From DATAEK01 sp036258055 (GTDB lineage: Bacteria > Acidobacteriota > Vicinamibacteria > Vicinamibacterales > 2-12-FULL-66-21), in the NCBI GenBank assembly GCA_036258055.1, contig DATAEK010000051.1:1-64000 (forward strand): a DNA stretch of 64,000 nucleotides, given 5' to 3'. Each line of letters starts with the position of its first letter. The stretch's first letter is position 1. Both the position numbers and the translations under genes were made by a program. Positions 18,052 through 26,540 of the stretch are shown in pieces. The notes under the pieces were generated by a model. That model did not search any database and had not been told where the DNA came from. It worked only from the letters and a program-made list of their open reading frames with translations.

Positions 18052-18875
18052 CGCTCCGGGCCATTGAACGTCACCCGCGCGAAGATGTGGAGCGGCAGGA
18101 GTCCGTCCGCCGCGGGTGAGCCTTCCTCGCGCCCCACGACGAGGGCTGCCACGTTCATCAACGTCCGCGAGCCGATCCGCAGTGCATCCACGACCGCGAG
18201 CCGCGCGGGCCGGCTTCCGGCAAGGCTCGTCAACCCAACCGATTCACGCGCCAGCGTCACGCCCGGCTCGCTCCTGTCGTGGACTTGAAACAGGACGAGG
18301 GCTTCGGTGCCGGTGTCAGGCACGAGCCGAAGCATCCGGCGATCTTGAGGCAGGACCACAAGAAAGCGATTGTCGTGGGGCTCGAGCTCGAGCACGGCCG
18401 CGTTGCGCGGGACTCCGGCCGCCGTGTCGTGCCACACGACCCGACACTTGCGATAGTCGATGGTGTACCGGAGCGCGGCAAGCACGTCCTGTCCAATCAC
18501 ACCCTGGACGTGCCGGCGCTTCGACTCGAGGTCGGGAAGGTCGAAGTCGGCGGCGGGCACGATCGTCGCCAGTACGTCACGAGCGGTCACACCGCCCATC
18601 CCAAGGTGTTCGATTCGGGCTATGAACGCGTCCTTCTCTCCCGCGGCGGTTGTCATTGTTCTCTTTGCGACGACCGTCGCCCCAATTCTTGTCGCCAACT
18701 CGTCCGAGATAACAGATCCGCTCGAACCGGTGTCGAGCAAGAACACAGACGGCTCGGTTCCGTTGACGATCACAGGAACCAGGATCCCTCCCTGAGGCGT
18801 CAAACGAAACGGCAGCGGCACGGATGAGGACGCTGCGCAAAGGTACAAGACAGGAGGAGGACGGCCAGCAAGCAC
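18030..18875 (-). CDS. Retropepsin-like aspartyl protease with two DTG motifs
   Basis: This 281-aa protein has DTG at residues 48-50 (FLLDTGSSGSVIS), with the flap region following and GVIGQDVLAAL closing the first lobe. A second DTG lies at 187-189 (LVPDTGTEALVLF) in the C-terminal half, so one chain may form a two-lobed pepsin-like active site. The only in-frame start is GTG at 18875, and no proper signal peptide is seen in frame. ATG at 18886 in another frame encodes MRVPCLLAVLLLSCTFAQ, a good lipoprotein-type signal, but that frame stops at 18800-18802. A one-base change could join them. The gene is divergent from the winged-helix regulator at 18940. Confidence 0.75.
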   Translation of the reverse strand: MLAGRPPPVLYLCAASSSVPLPFRLTPQGGILVPVIVNGTEPSVFLLDTGSSGSVISDELATRIGATVVAKRTMTTAAGEKDAFIARIEHLGMGGVTARDVLATIVPAADFDLPDLESKRRHVQGVIGQDVLAALRYTIDYRKCRVVWHDTAAGVPRNAAVLELEPHDNRFLVVLPQDRRMLRLVPDTGTEALVLFQVHDRSEPGVTLARESVGLTSLAGSRPARLAVVDALRIGSRTLMNVAALVVGREEGSPAADGLLPLHIFARVTFNGPERQLFIED

Positions 18876-18939
18876 GGTACGCGCATACAGGCACTGTGAG
18901 CCTTGCGCGCGCCCGGCGTCGTGATGGCCGCGTGACGAA

Positions 18940-21084
18940 ATGACGGGAAGCGGTGATGTCTTCGAATTCGAGGAATTCCGGCTCGATCTGCGGCGGATGG
19001 GCGTCTGGAAAGACGACGAACGTGTGTTGCTCGAGCCGAAGGCGCTGGATGTCCTGCGTCATCTCGTGGCGAATCGCGACCGGCTCGTGCCCAAGGACGA
19101 GCTCCTCGACTCGGTCTGGAAGGACACTTTCGTCACGCCGAATGCCCTGACACGCGCCATCGCCCAACTGCGGAAGGGCCTGGCCGACGACGTCGAGCAT
19201 CCGAGACTGATTGAGACGGTCGCGAAACGGGGGTACCGCTTCGTCGCGCGAGTGACCGTTCGGTCCAACGGCGAATTGGACTCTTCGCCTTTTCCCGTCG
19301 CGTCCACTCCGATAGCCGTTCGCCAACCTCGCGAGCGCGCCACCGCGCGGGCCCTGGGTGCGATCGCCGCAGTGCTCGCCCTCGTCCTCGTCATCGGCTG
19401 GCGCGGGGCTGCGTCCAGGACGAGCGGCCGTCCGACCGCGACGCTGGAGATCACACCGCTCACGGCCTCCGGAGACGTCATCGACGCGATCATTTCGCCC
19501 GACGCGAAGTACCTGGCGTTCGTCCGGTCGTCGCAGGGCCGACAGTCCTTGTGGATCCGGCAGTTGCACGGGACCAACCCCATTCAGCTCGTCGGACCGG
19601 AAGCGGTCAGCTACTACGGAATCTCGTTCGCTCCGGATTCGGCCTCCCTCTACTATGTCGTGCGCGGTCCCGAGCCGCTGGCCTATCCGAGCGGCATGCT
19701 GTTCCAGATCGCGGCGCTCGGCGGCACACCACGCCGCCTCGGCATGCCGTTCGACCACTATCCAGTGGTATCGCCCGACGGAAGATTCCTGGCGTCGCTC
19801 CGCTCCGACCATCCGGGGCCAGGGCAGAGCGCGTTGGTGATCGTCAACGCCGACGGTTCCGGCCTGCGTACGGTGATGAGCGTGCATCCGCCGGACATCC
19901 TGGCGCCCGGCTTCTTCATCGCGCCAGCGTGGTCACCGTCCGGCGATCGTATTGCTGCCGCCGTCCGCAACGCCGACACTCGTACCGCGCACCTGCTCAC
20001 CGTCGACGTCGCCACAGGCGCTGCGCGGCGATTCGCCGAGACGTTCGCGAACGCGTCGTTTGCGTCCTGGATGTCCGACGGATCGGGCATCGTGTTCATC
20101 GGCGCGGCGCAGCGCAAGCCATCGACCGAATTTGGATCGGACTTGTGGTTCCAGCCGCTGCCCGACGGTCCGCCGCGGCCGATCACGACGGGGATCGTCG
20201 AATACCGGAACGTGACGGCATCGGCGGACGGGTCGTCATTGGTCAGCGTGGGTAGCCTGATGAACGCCGGGCTCTGGCGCGTGCCGCTCGCTGGCGATCG
20301 TCTGGAGAGAATCCCCTCGCACAAAGAGGACGGCATCGCCGGCCTCGCGTGGCTGGACGCCGCCACGATTGTGTTCGCGTCATTCGACGACGGCACGCTG
20401 CAGATCTGGACCATGGGCAGCGATGGTTCGAATCGTCACCAGATCACGACCGACGGGTCGAATTTCGCACCCCGGGCGACGAAGGATGGTCGCACCATCT
20501 TCTTCGTCGGGGATCGCCACGGACGGACGGGCCTCTGGCGGATGGATCGAACCGGAGCGAACCAACGCCTCATCGCGGAGGCGCCAGAACTGTGGGATCT
20601 CGCGTTGTCACCTGATGAGCGGCAGCTGTTGTTCACGGCCCCGAGCGCGGATCGCACCGATTCCACCTGGATGGTCTCCTCGGACGGCGGTCAACCCTCT
20701 CTGCTCATCAGAGGACTGACGCACGCCGCGGTGTCACCCGATGGCCGCGCGATCGCCGGCTTCTGGCAGGACCGTCTCAGCGCGCAACTCGCCCTTGCTG
20801 TCTTTCGAACGACCGGCGGCCCACCCTCGGCTGTCTTTGCCGGCGGCGTGGCGACAGTGCACGGCGGCGTGTGGTGGAGTCGCGACGGTCGTGCGCTCTA
20901 CTATACGAATGCCGATCGCACCAACGTCTGGCGACAGCCTTTGAAGGGAGGGCCGGCGACGGCGGTGACCGACCTGGCGGACGGCATGATCAATCGAGGG
21001 GACCTGTCGCCCGACGGCCGCAGTCTGCTCGCAGTACGGGTGAACCCGTCGCGTGACGCGTTCCTGATCACGGGCTTCCGCTAA
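18940..21084 (+). CDS. Winged-helix (Trans_reg_C) domain fused to a TolB/PD40 beta-propeller
   Basis: This 714-aa protein begins with an OmpR/PhoB-type DNA-binding domain (residues about 8-105; LLEPKALDVLRHLVANRDRL, then ALTRAIAQLRKGL and KRGYRF at the wing). One TM helix follows near 131-147, then a long periplasmic region of PD40/WD40-like blades with repeated SPDGR, SPDAK and SPDER motifs. This is the CadC-like arrangement common in acidobacteria: a membrane-bound regulator that may respond to a ligand bound by the propeller. It is divergent from the aspartyl protease 64 bases away, so it may control that gene. No kinase partner is present. Confidence 0.88.
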   Translation: MTGSGDVFEFEEFRLDLRRMGVWKDDERVLLEPKALDVLRHLVANRDRLVPKDELLDSVWKDTFVTPNALTRAIAQLRKGLADDVEHPRLIETVAKRGYRFVARVTVRSNGELDSSPFPVASTPIAVRQPRERATARALGAIAAVLALVLVIGWRGAASRTSGRPTATLEITPLTASGDVIDAIISPDAKYLAFVRSSQGRQSLWIRQLHGTNPIQLVGPEAVSYYGISFAPDSASLYYVVRGPEPLAYPSGMLFQIAALGGTPRRLGMPFDHYPVVSPDGRFLASLRSDHPGPGQSALVIVNADGSGLRTVMSVHPPDILAPGFFIAPAWSPSGDRIAAAVRNADTRTAHLLTVDVATGAARRFAETFANASFASWMSDGSGIVFIGAAQRKPSTEFGSDLWFQPLPDGPPRPITTGIVEYRNVTASADGSSLVSVGSLMNAGLWRVPLAGDRLERIPSHKEDGIAGLAWLDAATIVFASFDDGTLQIWTMGSDGSNRHQITTDGSNFAPRATKDGRTIFFVGDRHGRTGLWRMDRTGANQRLIAEAPELWDLALSPDERQLLFTAPSADRTDSTWMVSSDGGQPSLLIRGLTHAAVSPDGRAIAGFWQDRLSAQLALAVFRTTGGPPSAVFAGGVATVHGGVWWSRDGRALYYTNADRTNVWRQPLKGGPATAVTDLADGMINRGDLSPDGRSLLAVRVNPSRDAFLITGFR

Positions 21085-21244
21085 CCGCCGAGCCCGCCTT
21101 CATCGGCTCCTTTTGCCGATCCCGTCGCAGCACTCGAGCGGAGTGATTGCGTTCCGTTGACTGACAAGACCGGCAACTTCGCACGATTCTGAAATCGCCA
21201 CCTGTCCGTCGGAGAGATAATGGGAGCCGTCTGAGGATTCTGAT

Positions 21245-22882
21245 ATGACCTCGCCATCCTTGGTCCCACGCGCTATCGCCCTCGCGCTGCTCGTCGCCGG
21301 TCCTGTGCTGGCGCAGCAGCACGAGCACGGCGCCTCGACGGACGAGAAGCTCGGCACGGTCCGCTTTTCGACGTCCTGCAGCGCCGGCGCCCAGCCCCTG
21401 TTCAACCGTGCCGTGGCATTGCTCCACTCGTTCGAATTTGCCCGTGCGATCGAAGGGTTCAACGCGACGCTCAAGGCCGATCCGTCATGCGCGATGGCGG
21501 AGTGGGGCATTGCCCTCAGCCGGTGGGCGAATCCGTTCGCGCCTGGTCTTCGTCCACCCGCCCAGCTCCAACAAGGGCGCGACGCAGTAGCTCGCGCCAG
21601 GGCGATCGGGACGAAGACCGCGCGTGAGGGGGCGTACCTGGATGCCGTGTCGGAGCTGTACGCCAGCTTCGAGACGATCGATCAGCGCACGCGCGTGCTC
21701 GCGTATCGTGATGCGATGGCGAAGGTCGCGGCGGCGAACCCGGACGACACCGAGGCGGCGATCTTCTACGCGCTGGCGATCGCGGTGGCCGCTTCGCCAA
21801 CCGACAAGACATACGCCGATCAGCTGAAGGCCGGTGCGATTCTCGAAAAGATCATCGTCAGCCAACCGGACCATCCGGGTCTGTCGCACTACATCATCCA
21901 CAGCTACGACGTGCCGCCGCTTGCAGACCGAGCGCTGGACGCGGCACGGCGCTACGCGAAAATCGCACCATCAGCGCCGCACGCGTTGCACATGCCGTCG
22001 CACACCTTCACGCGTGTCGGTGCCTGGCAGGAATCGATCGACACCAACACGGCAGCCGCGGCGGTTGCCAGGCGCGAAGGGTCGACCGCCGAGGAACTGC
22101 ACTCGATGGATTATCGGATGTACGCCTACCTTCAGACGGGCCAGGACGCGGCCGCGCGCGAAATCCTCGACGCGTTGCCGGAAGTAAAGGCTCGATTCGA
22201 CCCTGACGCGATCGGTTCAGGCGCGCCAGGGTCCGCAGGCGTCTTCGCGCTCGCCGCCATTCCGGCGCGCTACGCGCTCGAGCGCGGCGCCTGGGGCGAC
22301 GCCGCGAACCTCGTGCCCCAGCCAAGCCGTTATCGATATGCCGACGGGTTGACGTACTTCGCGAGAGGACTCGGCGCGGCGCGCACGAGAGACGCGCCGG
22401 CCGCCCGCTCGGCGATCGACACACTGAACGCAATCAAGAATCAGCTGACGGATCAGAAGGAGCTCTACTGGGCCGGGCAGACCGACATACAGCGTCGCTC
22501 GGTGTCGGCCTGGCTCGCGCTCCTCGAGGGGCGCAAGGAGGAAGCGCTCACCGAAATGCGGGCGGCTGCGGCAATCGAAGATGGGACCGAGAAGGCGGCC
22601 GTGACGCCTGGTCCTCTCGCGCCGGCGCGCGAGCTCCTCGGCGAGATGCTGTTGGAGATGAATCGGCCTGCCGACGCGCTCCGGGAATTCGAAGCGACGC
22701 TCCTGAAGGAGCCGAACAGGTTCCGAGCCCTGATCGAGGCCGCGAGATCAGCCTCGTTGGCCGGCGACACTCAGAAAGCGCGCACGTTCGCGGCGACGCT
22801 GTTGAAGATCTGCGAGCGCGCGGACCGGCCGGGTCGGCCGGAGCTCCAAGAGGCGCGTCGATTGGCGACGAGCGGTCAATAG
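21245..22882 (+). CDS. Exported TPR-repeat protein with conserved histidine-rich motifs
   Basis: A 545-aa protein with a signal peptide (ALALLVAGPVLAQQHEHG). Predicted tetratricopeptide-like helices run throughout, clearest near 45-75 (FNRAVALLHSFEFARAIEGF) and at the C-terminus (PADALREFEATLLKEP). Between them lie two His-rich stretches, DHPGLSHYIIHSYD and PHALHMPSHTFTRVG, unusual for a plain TPR scaffold. They may bind a metal or heme, which I cannot test. I recognise no named family with an assigned function. The gene starts 160 bases after the propeller regulator on the same strand, so cotranscription is possible but not shown. Confidence 0.75.
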   Translation: MTSPSLVPRAIALALLVAGPVLAQQHEHGASTDEKLGTVRFSTSCSAGAQPLFNRAVALLHSFEFARAIEGFNATLKADPSCAMAEWGIALSRWANPFAPGLRPPAQLQQGRDAVARARAIGTKTAREGAYLDAVSELYASFETIDQRTRVLAYRDAMAKVAAANPDDTEAAIFYALAIAVAASPTDKTYADQLKAGAILEKIIVSQPDHPGLSHYIIHSYDVPPLADRALDAARRYAKIAPSAPHALHMPSHTFTRVGAWQESIDTNTAAAAVARREGSTAEELHSMDYRMYAYLQTGQDAAAREILDALPEVKARFDPDAIGSGAPGSAGVFALAAIPARYALERGAWGDAANLVPQPSRYRYADGLTYFARGLGAARTRDAPAARSAIDTLNAIKNQLTDQKELYWAGQTDIQRRSVSAWLALLEGRKEEALTEMRAAAAIEDGTEKAAVTPGPLAPARELLGEMLLEMNRPADALREFEATLLKEPNRFRALIEAARSASLAGDTQKARTFAATLLKICERADRPGRPELQEARRLATSGQ

Positions 22883-23079
22883 CGGGAAGCCGTCCGGCCT
22901 CATCTCTCGGTAAAGACGTACTCGTGACCTTGCTTCTGTCAGTCTGTCTCCTGACCGGAGCCTCGGCCCACCGAGCTGAGAAAGCGTTGCATCGATTGCA
23001 GTAAGGGTTCTCTTGTTGCCCGTCCGGCGGTCTCGACGACGACCGAACGATGACGCCGCTCGTCTGAAGCAGCGGTTGC

Positions 23080-23244
23080 ATGCGAACGGCCCTGTCGTGG
23101 TGGCTCCTGCTGGTGGGAGTGTGCGTGGTCGCGCCGTACGTCATCGGCGTCCGGCCACGCACTCGGGGCGATTGGTTCCTGATCACGGGAACCGTGATGT
23201 TTCTGACCTGGCTTCTCGGTGGATTCGTGTCAGTCCGCGCGTGA
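23080..23244 (+). CDS. 54-aa small membrane protein
   Basis: ATG at 23080 opens a clean 54-codon frame with two hydrophobic helices (SWWLLLVGVCVVAPYVIGV and a second from WFLITGTVMFLTWLLGG) joined by a short basic loop (RPRTRGD). This is the topology of a two-TM hairpin protein. No family recognised. It lies about 200 bases after the TPR gene and converges on the ADOP gene (24 bases between ends). The Shine-Dalgarno match is weak. Confidence 0.55.
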   Translation: MRTALSWWLLLVGVCVVAPYVIGVRPRTRGDWFLITGTVMFLTWLLGGFVSVRA

Positions 23245-23268
23245 CTCAGCGAACGCGCGGCTCAGCGC

Positions 23269-26043
23269 TCATACGCTCCGGAGCGCGATGACTGGATCGA
23301 CCAGCGCAGCCCGTCGAGCGGGGAGGTAGGCCGCGAGGATCGTGACCACCACGAGCACCGCCAGGACGATCATGTTGGTGAGCGGATCGGACGCCGTCAC
23401 GTCGAAGAGCAACGCGCTCAGCCACCGGACCGTGACGAATGCGGCCACGGCGCCGACCGCGACGCCTGCAGCGACGACGGTGGCGGCGTCGCGGACCACG
23501 AGGCCGACGACCTCGCGCCACTGCGCGCCGAGGGCCATCCGTACGCCAATCTCGCGTGTCCGGCCGGCGACCGCATATGAAAGGGTGCCGTAGAGGCCGA
23601 GCGACGCGAGAAAGAGCGCGATTGCCGCGAAGCCGGCCGCCAGGTAGGCCACGATCCGCTCGCGGCCGACGTCGCGTGTGACTCGCGCAGACATGGCCGC
23701 CACGCCCTCGAGAACGAGCCCGGGTTCGGCCTGGCGAAGCGCATCGCGGACGCGCGGCGCGATCTCGGTTGGTTCGCCCGCGACACGCACGTCGAGGGTT
23801 TCGGTTGCGGCCTGAGGCGAACCGCGCTGGCCGATGGGGAAGTAGATCATCGGCGGCGGCGGCACGTGCAACGTCACGACGCGTGCGTCGCCCACGACAC
23901 CGACGATTTCGGTGTCGAGCTGCGAATCGCCGAGGCGTCTGCCGATCGGATTCTGACCTGGGAAGTAGCGGCGCGCGATGGATTGCGTAACGATCGCGAC
24001 CCTGGCGCCGGAGGCGACGTCGTGGGCGTCGAACTCGCGTCCGGCGACGAGGGGAATGCCGGTCGTCGCGAAATAGGCCGGTCCCACCCAGTTTTCCTGT
24101 GCGGAACCAGCTTCCTGTGCGCCCTCGATCCTGAAGCTGGTGGAATGTGTGCAGTTGTCCAGCAGTCCGCAGGTCGAGACCGAGGCGGACGTGACGCCCG
24201 GGACGTCTCGCACCACGGCGACCAGCCGATCCCTCAGCGCTGGCCACGCGTCAGGTGCGTGGCCATTGGCCGTCACGTCGACGGTTGCGCTGACCAGGCG
24301 GTCGACGGTGAAACCCGGATCGAGGCGCACGAAGTTCATCAGCGTCCGTCCGAGGAGCACGGCCGCAAACACGACCGCGACCGAGAGCGCGAACTGAACC
24401 GCCACGAGCGGCCGCATTCCCTTCATCGTCGAGCGCGTGGCCGACCGTTGCTGGGTCGCGGTGAGCGGAAGATCCCGCCCGAGCTTTGCCGCCCTGAGTG
24501 CCGGCGCGAGTCCGAAGAGCATGGACATGACGAGTGTGATTCCGCTCGCAAAGAGCGTGACTCGCACGTCCGGATTGAAGACCGCCGGAAGGGAACGAGT
24601 GGTATTGAGGACGAGGCGGGCGACGGTGGCGCTTACCCAGACGCCACCGAGCAAGCCAATCCCGCCGCCAAGCGTCGAGAGCATCACGCTCTCGGTCATG
24701 TACTGGCGGATCAGCTGTCCGCGTGTGGCGCCGAGCGACACGCGAATGGCCGCGTCGTGCGCGTGACCCGCGGCGCGGGCCAGCATCAGATTGGCCACGT
24801 TCGCGCAGGTCACGAGTAGAACGACGGCGACGATCGCGGCGAGCGTCAGCAGTACCTGGGAAAATTGCGCACGGAGTCCGGAGAATCCCCGCGCGAAGGG
24901 CTCGACCGCGAGCGTGTGCGCCAGCATGTCGTCGCGGCCCTGCCGGTCCGTGAACGATGACGCCAGATCCGCGACGCCCTGGCGGTTCGCGGTCTCGAGC
25001 AGGAACGTCGCACGGACCAGATTGCTACCCGGGACGCGGCCAACCAGATTGAGCCACGCGATACGATCCTCGGACACCCACGGTTTCGACCGATCGCCTG
25101 CGTTGTACGAGCTGGAGTTGTTGTCGTAGTGCAGCGCAGACTGGAGCGTCAGCGGCAGCCACAAGTCGGTTTCGACGTCGGTCCAGATTCCAGCAAAGCT
25201 CCTGGGCGCGATGCCGACCACGGTCACCAGCGCACCGTTGACATCAAATGTCTGCCCGAGCGCCGAGTCGGCGCTGCCAAACGCCCGTTTCCACATCCCG
25301 TCGCTGATGACCGCCACTGCGCGTTCGGCGCGAACGTCGGGCTCGGCGAGGAATCGTCCGCGCGCCGGTGAAATCCCGAGGGTGGAGAAGAAATTGCCGG
25401 AGACCAATTGCGCGCGTGTCGGCACCGGTGTGGCGGAGCCCGGCAGCCGCAGCAGAAACCGGGAGCTGCGCGTGACGGCGGCCAGCGAGCCGTGCGGGCC
25501 GAGCGCCTGTTGCAGTCTCTCGTACCGAGGGTACGAGAAGCGCAGATAGCGGCCGGTGCCGCCAGCAGCGTCGGGTACGCCACGGGGCGTACGTTCGTAG
25601 AGGGTGACGAGCTCGTGCGCCGCCGGCAGCGGGAGGGGCTTGAACAGGACGGCGTCGAGGAGTGTGAAGATCGCGGTATTGGCGCCGATGCCGACTGCGA
25701 GCGTCAGGATGACCGTGAGCGTGAAGCCGGGGGTCTTACGCAGCGAACGCAGACCGTGCCGGAGATCGCGCAGCAAGGTCTCGAATCCCGCACCGGTCCT
25801 GGCATCGCGGACCTGCTCTTTGACAGACTCGACGCGGCCCAGTTCCAAGGTCGCGGCTCGCTCTGCCTCCGATTGACTCATGCCCCGGTTCTTGTTCTCG
25901 TCGACCAGCAGCGCACGCAGGCTGCGCAACTCCTGATCGAGGTCGTTCTCGAGGTGACGGCGCCAGACGACGTTGCGCCACAGACTGAGGACGCGTCGTC
26001 TCATCGACAACCGCGCGCCTCGTTGCTCGAGATCGTGAGTCAT
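23269..26043 (-). CDS. ADOP-family permease with N-terminal cytoplasmic extension
   Basis: A 924-aa ADOP. Unlike the other three in the window it carries an N-terminal segment of about 95 residues (LSLWRNVVWRRHLENDLDQEL and a SEAERAATLELG motif), typical of the PadR-linked ADOPs. The permease begins near LRHGLRSLRKTPGF. Two MacB_PCD domains and two FtsX modules follow, with TREIGVRMALGAQ near the end and the terminal DPVIALRSV. The ATG at 26043 overlaps the padR stop as ATGA (26040-26043), so they form one operon. The export substrate is unknown, and there is no adjacent ATPase. Confidence 0.9.
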   Translation of the reverse strand: MTHDLEQRGARLSMRRRVLSLWRNVVWRRHLENDLDQELRSLRALLVDENKNRGMSQSEAERAATLELGRVESVKEQVRDARTGAGFETLLRDLRHGLRSLRKTPGFTLTVILTLAVGIGANTAIFTLLDAVLFKPLPLPAAHELVTLYERTPRGVPDAAGGTGRYLRFSYPRYERLQQALGPHGSLAAVTRSSRFLLRLPGSATPVPTRAQLVSGNFFSTLGISPARGRFLAEPDVRAERAVAVISDGMWKRAFGSADSALGQTFDVNGALVTVVGIAPRSFAGIWTDVETDLWLPLTLQSALHYDNNSSSYNAGDRSKPWVSEDRIAWLNLVGRVPGSNLVRATFLLETANRQGVADLASSFTDRQGRDDMLAHTLAVEPFARGFSGLRAQFSQVLLTLAAIVAVVLLVTCANVANLMLARAAGHAHDAAIRVSLGATRGQLIRQYMTESVMLSTLGGGIGLLGGVWVSATVARLVLNTTRSLPAVFNPDVRVTLFASGITLVMSMLFGLAPALRAAKLGRDLPLTATQQRSATRSTMKGMRPLVAVQFALSVAVVFAAVLLGRTLMNFVRLDPGFTVDRLVSATVDVTANGHAPDAWPALRDRLVAVVRDVPGVTSASVSTCGLLDNCTHSTSFRIEGAQEAGSAQENWVGPAYFATTGIPLVAGREFDAHDVASGARVAIVTQSIARRYFPGQNPIGRRLGDSQLDTEIVGVVGDARVVTLHVPPPPMIYFPIGQRGSPQAATETLDVRVAGEPTEIAPRVRDALRQAEPGLVLEGVAAMSARVTRDVGRERIVAYLAAGFAAIALFLASLGLYGTLSYAVAGRTREIGVRMALGAQWREVVGLVVRDAATVVAAGVAVGAVAAFVTVRWLSALLFDVTASDPLTNMIVLAVLVVVTILAAYLPARRAALVDPVIALRSV

Positions 26044-26369
26044 GTTTCGAGCGCCCGCGCCATGGCGACCGCAATGCGATTCCATTGCGCCGCTTCTTCG
26101 GTCAGCTGACGGCGGCCGGCGCGGGTCAACGTGTAGTACTTGGCACGGCGATTGTTTTCCGACGGCTGCCAGTCCGCTTCCAGCCATCCTGCTTCTTCGA
26201 GACGATGCAGAGCAGGGAAGAGCGATCCGGGCTGAACGCTGAACGCGCCAGCCGTCATCTGCTCGATACGCCGGGAGACGCCGAGACCGTGAAGCGCGCC
26301 CGTGCTGAGCGCTTTGAGGATCAGCAGGTCGAGGGTGCCCTGCAGCAGGCTGGTCCGTGCGGATGCCAG
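26040..26369 (-). CDS. PadR-family transcriptional regulator, apparent CTG start
   Basis: The frame reads SLLQGTLDLLILKALS near its N-terminus, the standard PadR helix-1 motif, then GLGVSRRIEQM, SLFPALHRLEEAGWLEADW and the wing KYYTLTRAGRRQL. No ATG, GTG or TTG precedes the conserved core in frame. The first ATG at 26258 would delete the first helix. The codon CTG at 26367-26369 lies seven bases after a perfect AGGAG (26377-26381), giving MASARTSLLQG and 109 residues. A CTG start is therefore proposed; the alternative is a mutated start. It is the first gene of the PadR-ADOP operon and probably represses it. Confidence 0.85.
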   Translation of the reverse strand: MASARTSLLQGTLDLLILKALSTGALHGLGVSRRIEQMTAGAFSVQPGSLFPALHRLEEAGWLEADWQPSENNRRAKYYTLTRAGRRQLTEEAAQWNRIAVAMARALET

Positions 26370-26376
26370 ATCGACA

Positions 26377-26432
26377 CTCCTATCGAAAGACGATACGAGT
26401 ATGGGAGCGGCTCCTATCGAATGTCAATAGGA
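26377..26432 (-). promoter_or_regulatory. padR-ADOP promoter with direct and inverted repeats
   Basis: On the minus strand TTGACA (26422-26427) and CATACT (26398-26403) are 18 bases apart. The 11-mer CTCCTATCGAA occurs at 26377-26387 and 26411-26421, 34 bases apart. The proximal copy contains the AGGAG ribosome site; the distal copy lies in the promoter spacer. TCCTAT (26412-26417) and ATAGGA (26427-26432) form an inverted repeat over the -35. PadR autorepression at these sites is inferred. Confidence 0.55.
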
Positions 26433-26486
26433 AGGGGCAAACGCGACGGACAGGCCTCGCCCGGAACGCGGCTCGAGCTGAAGGGC

Positions 26487-26492
26487 TATAAT
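26487..26492 (+). promoter_or_regulatory. Perfect TATAAT -10 element ahead of the symporter gene
   Basis: TATAAT stands 48 bases before the symporter ATG in an otherwise GC-rich leader. No convincing -35 hexamer is found at 16-18 bases, so activation may be needed. Confidence 0.4.
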
Positions 26493-26540
26493 GCCCCGCT
26501 TCGCACCCCCTCTCGTCCGCCGCGCAGGAGGCCCGCAGGT

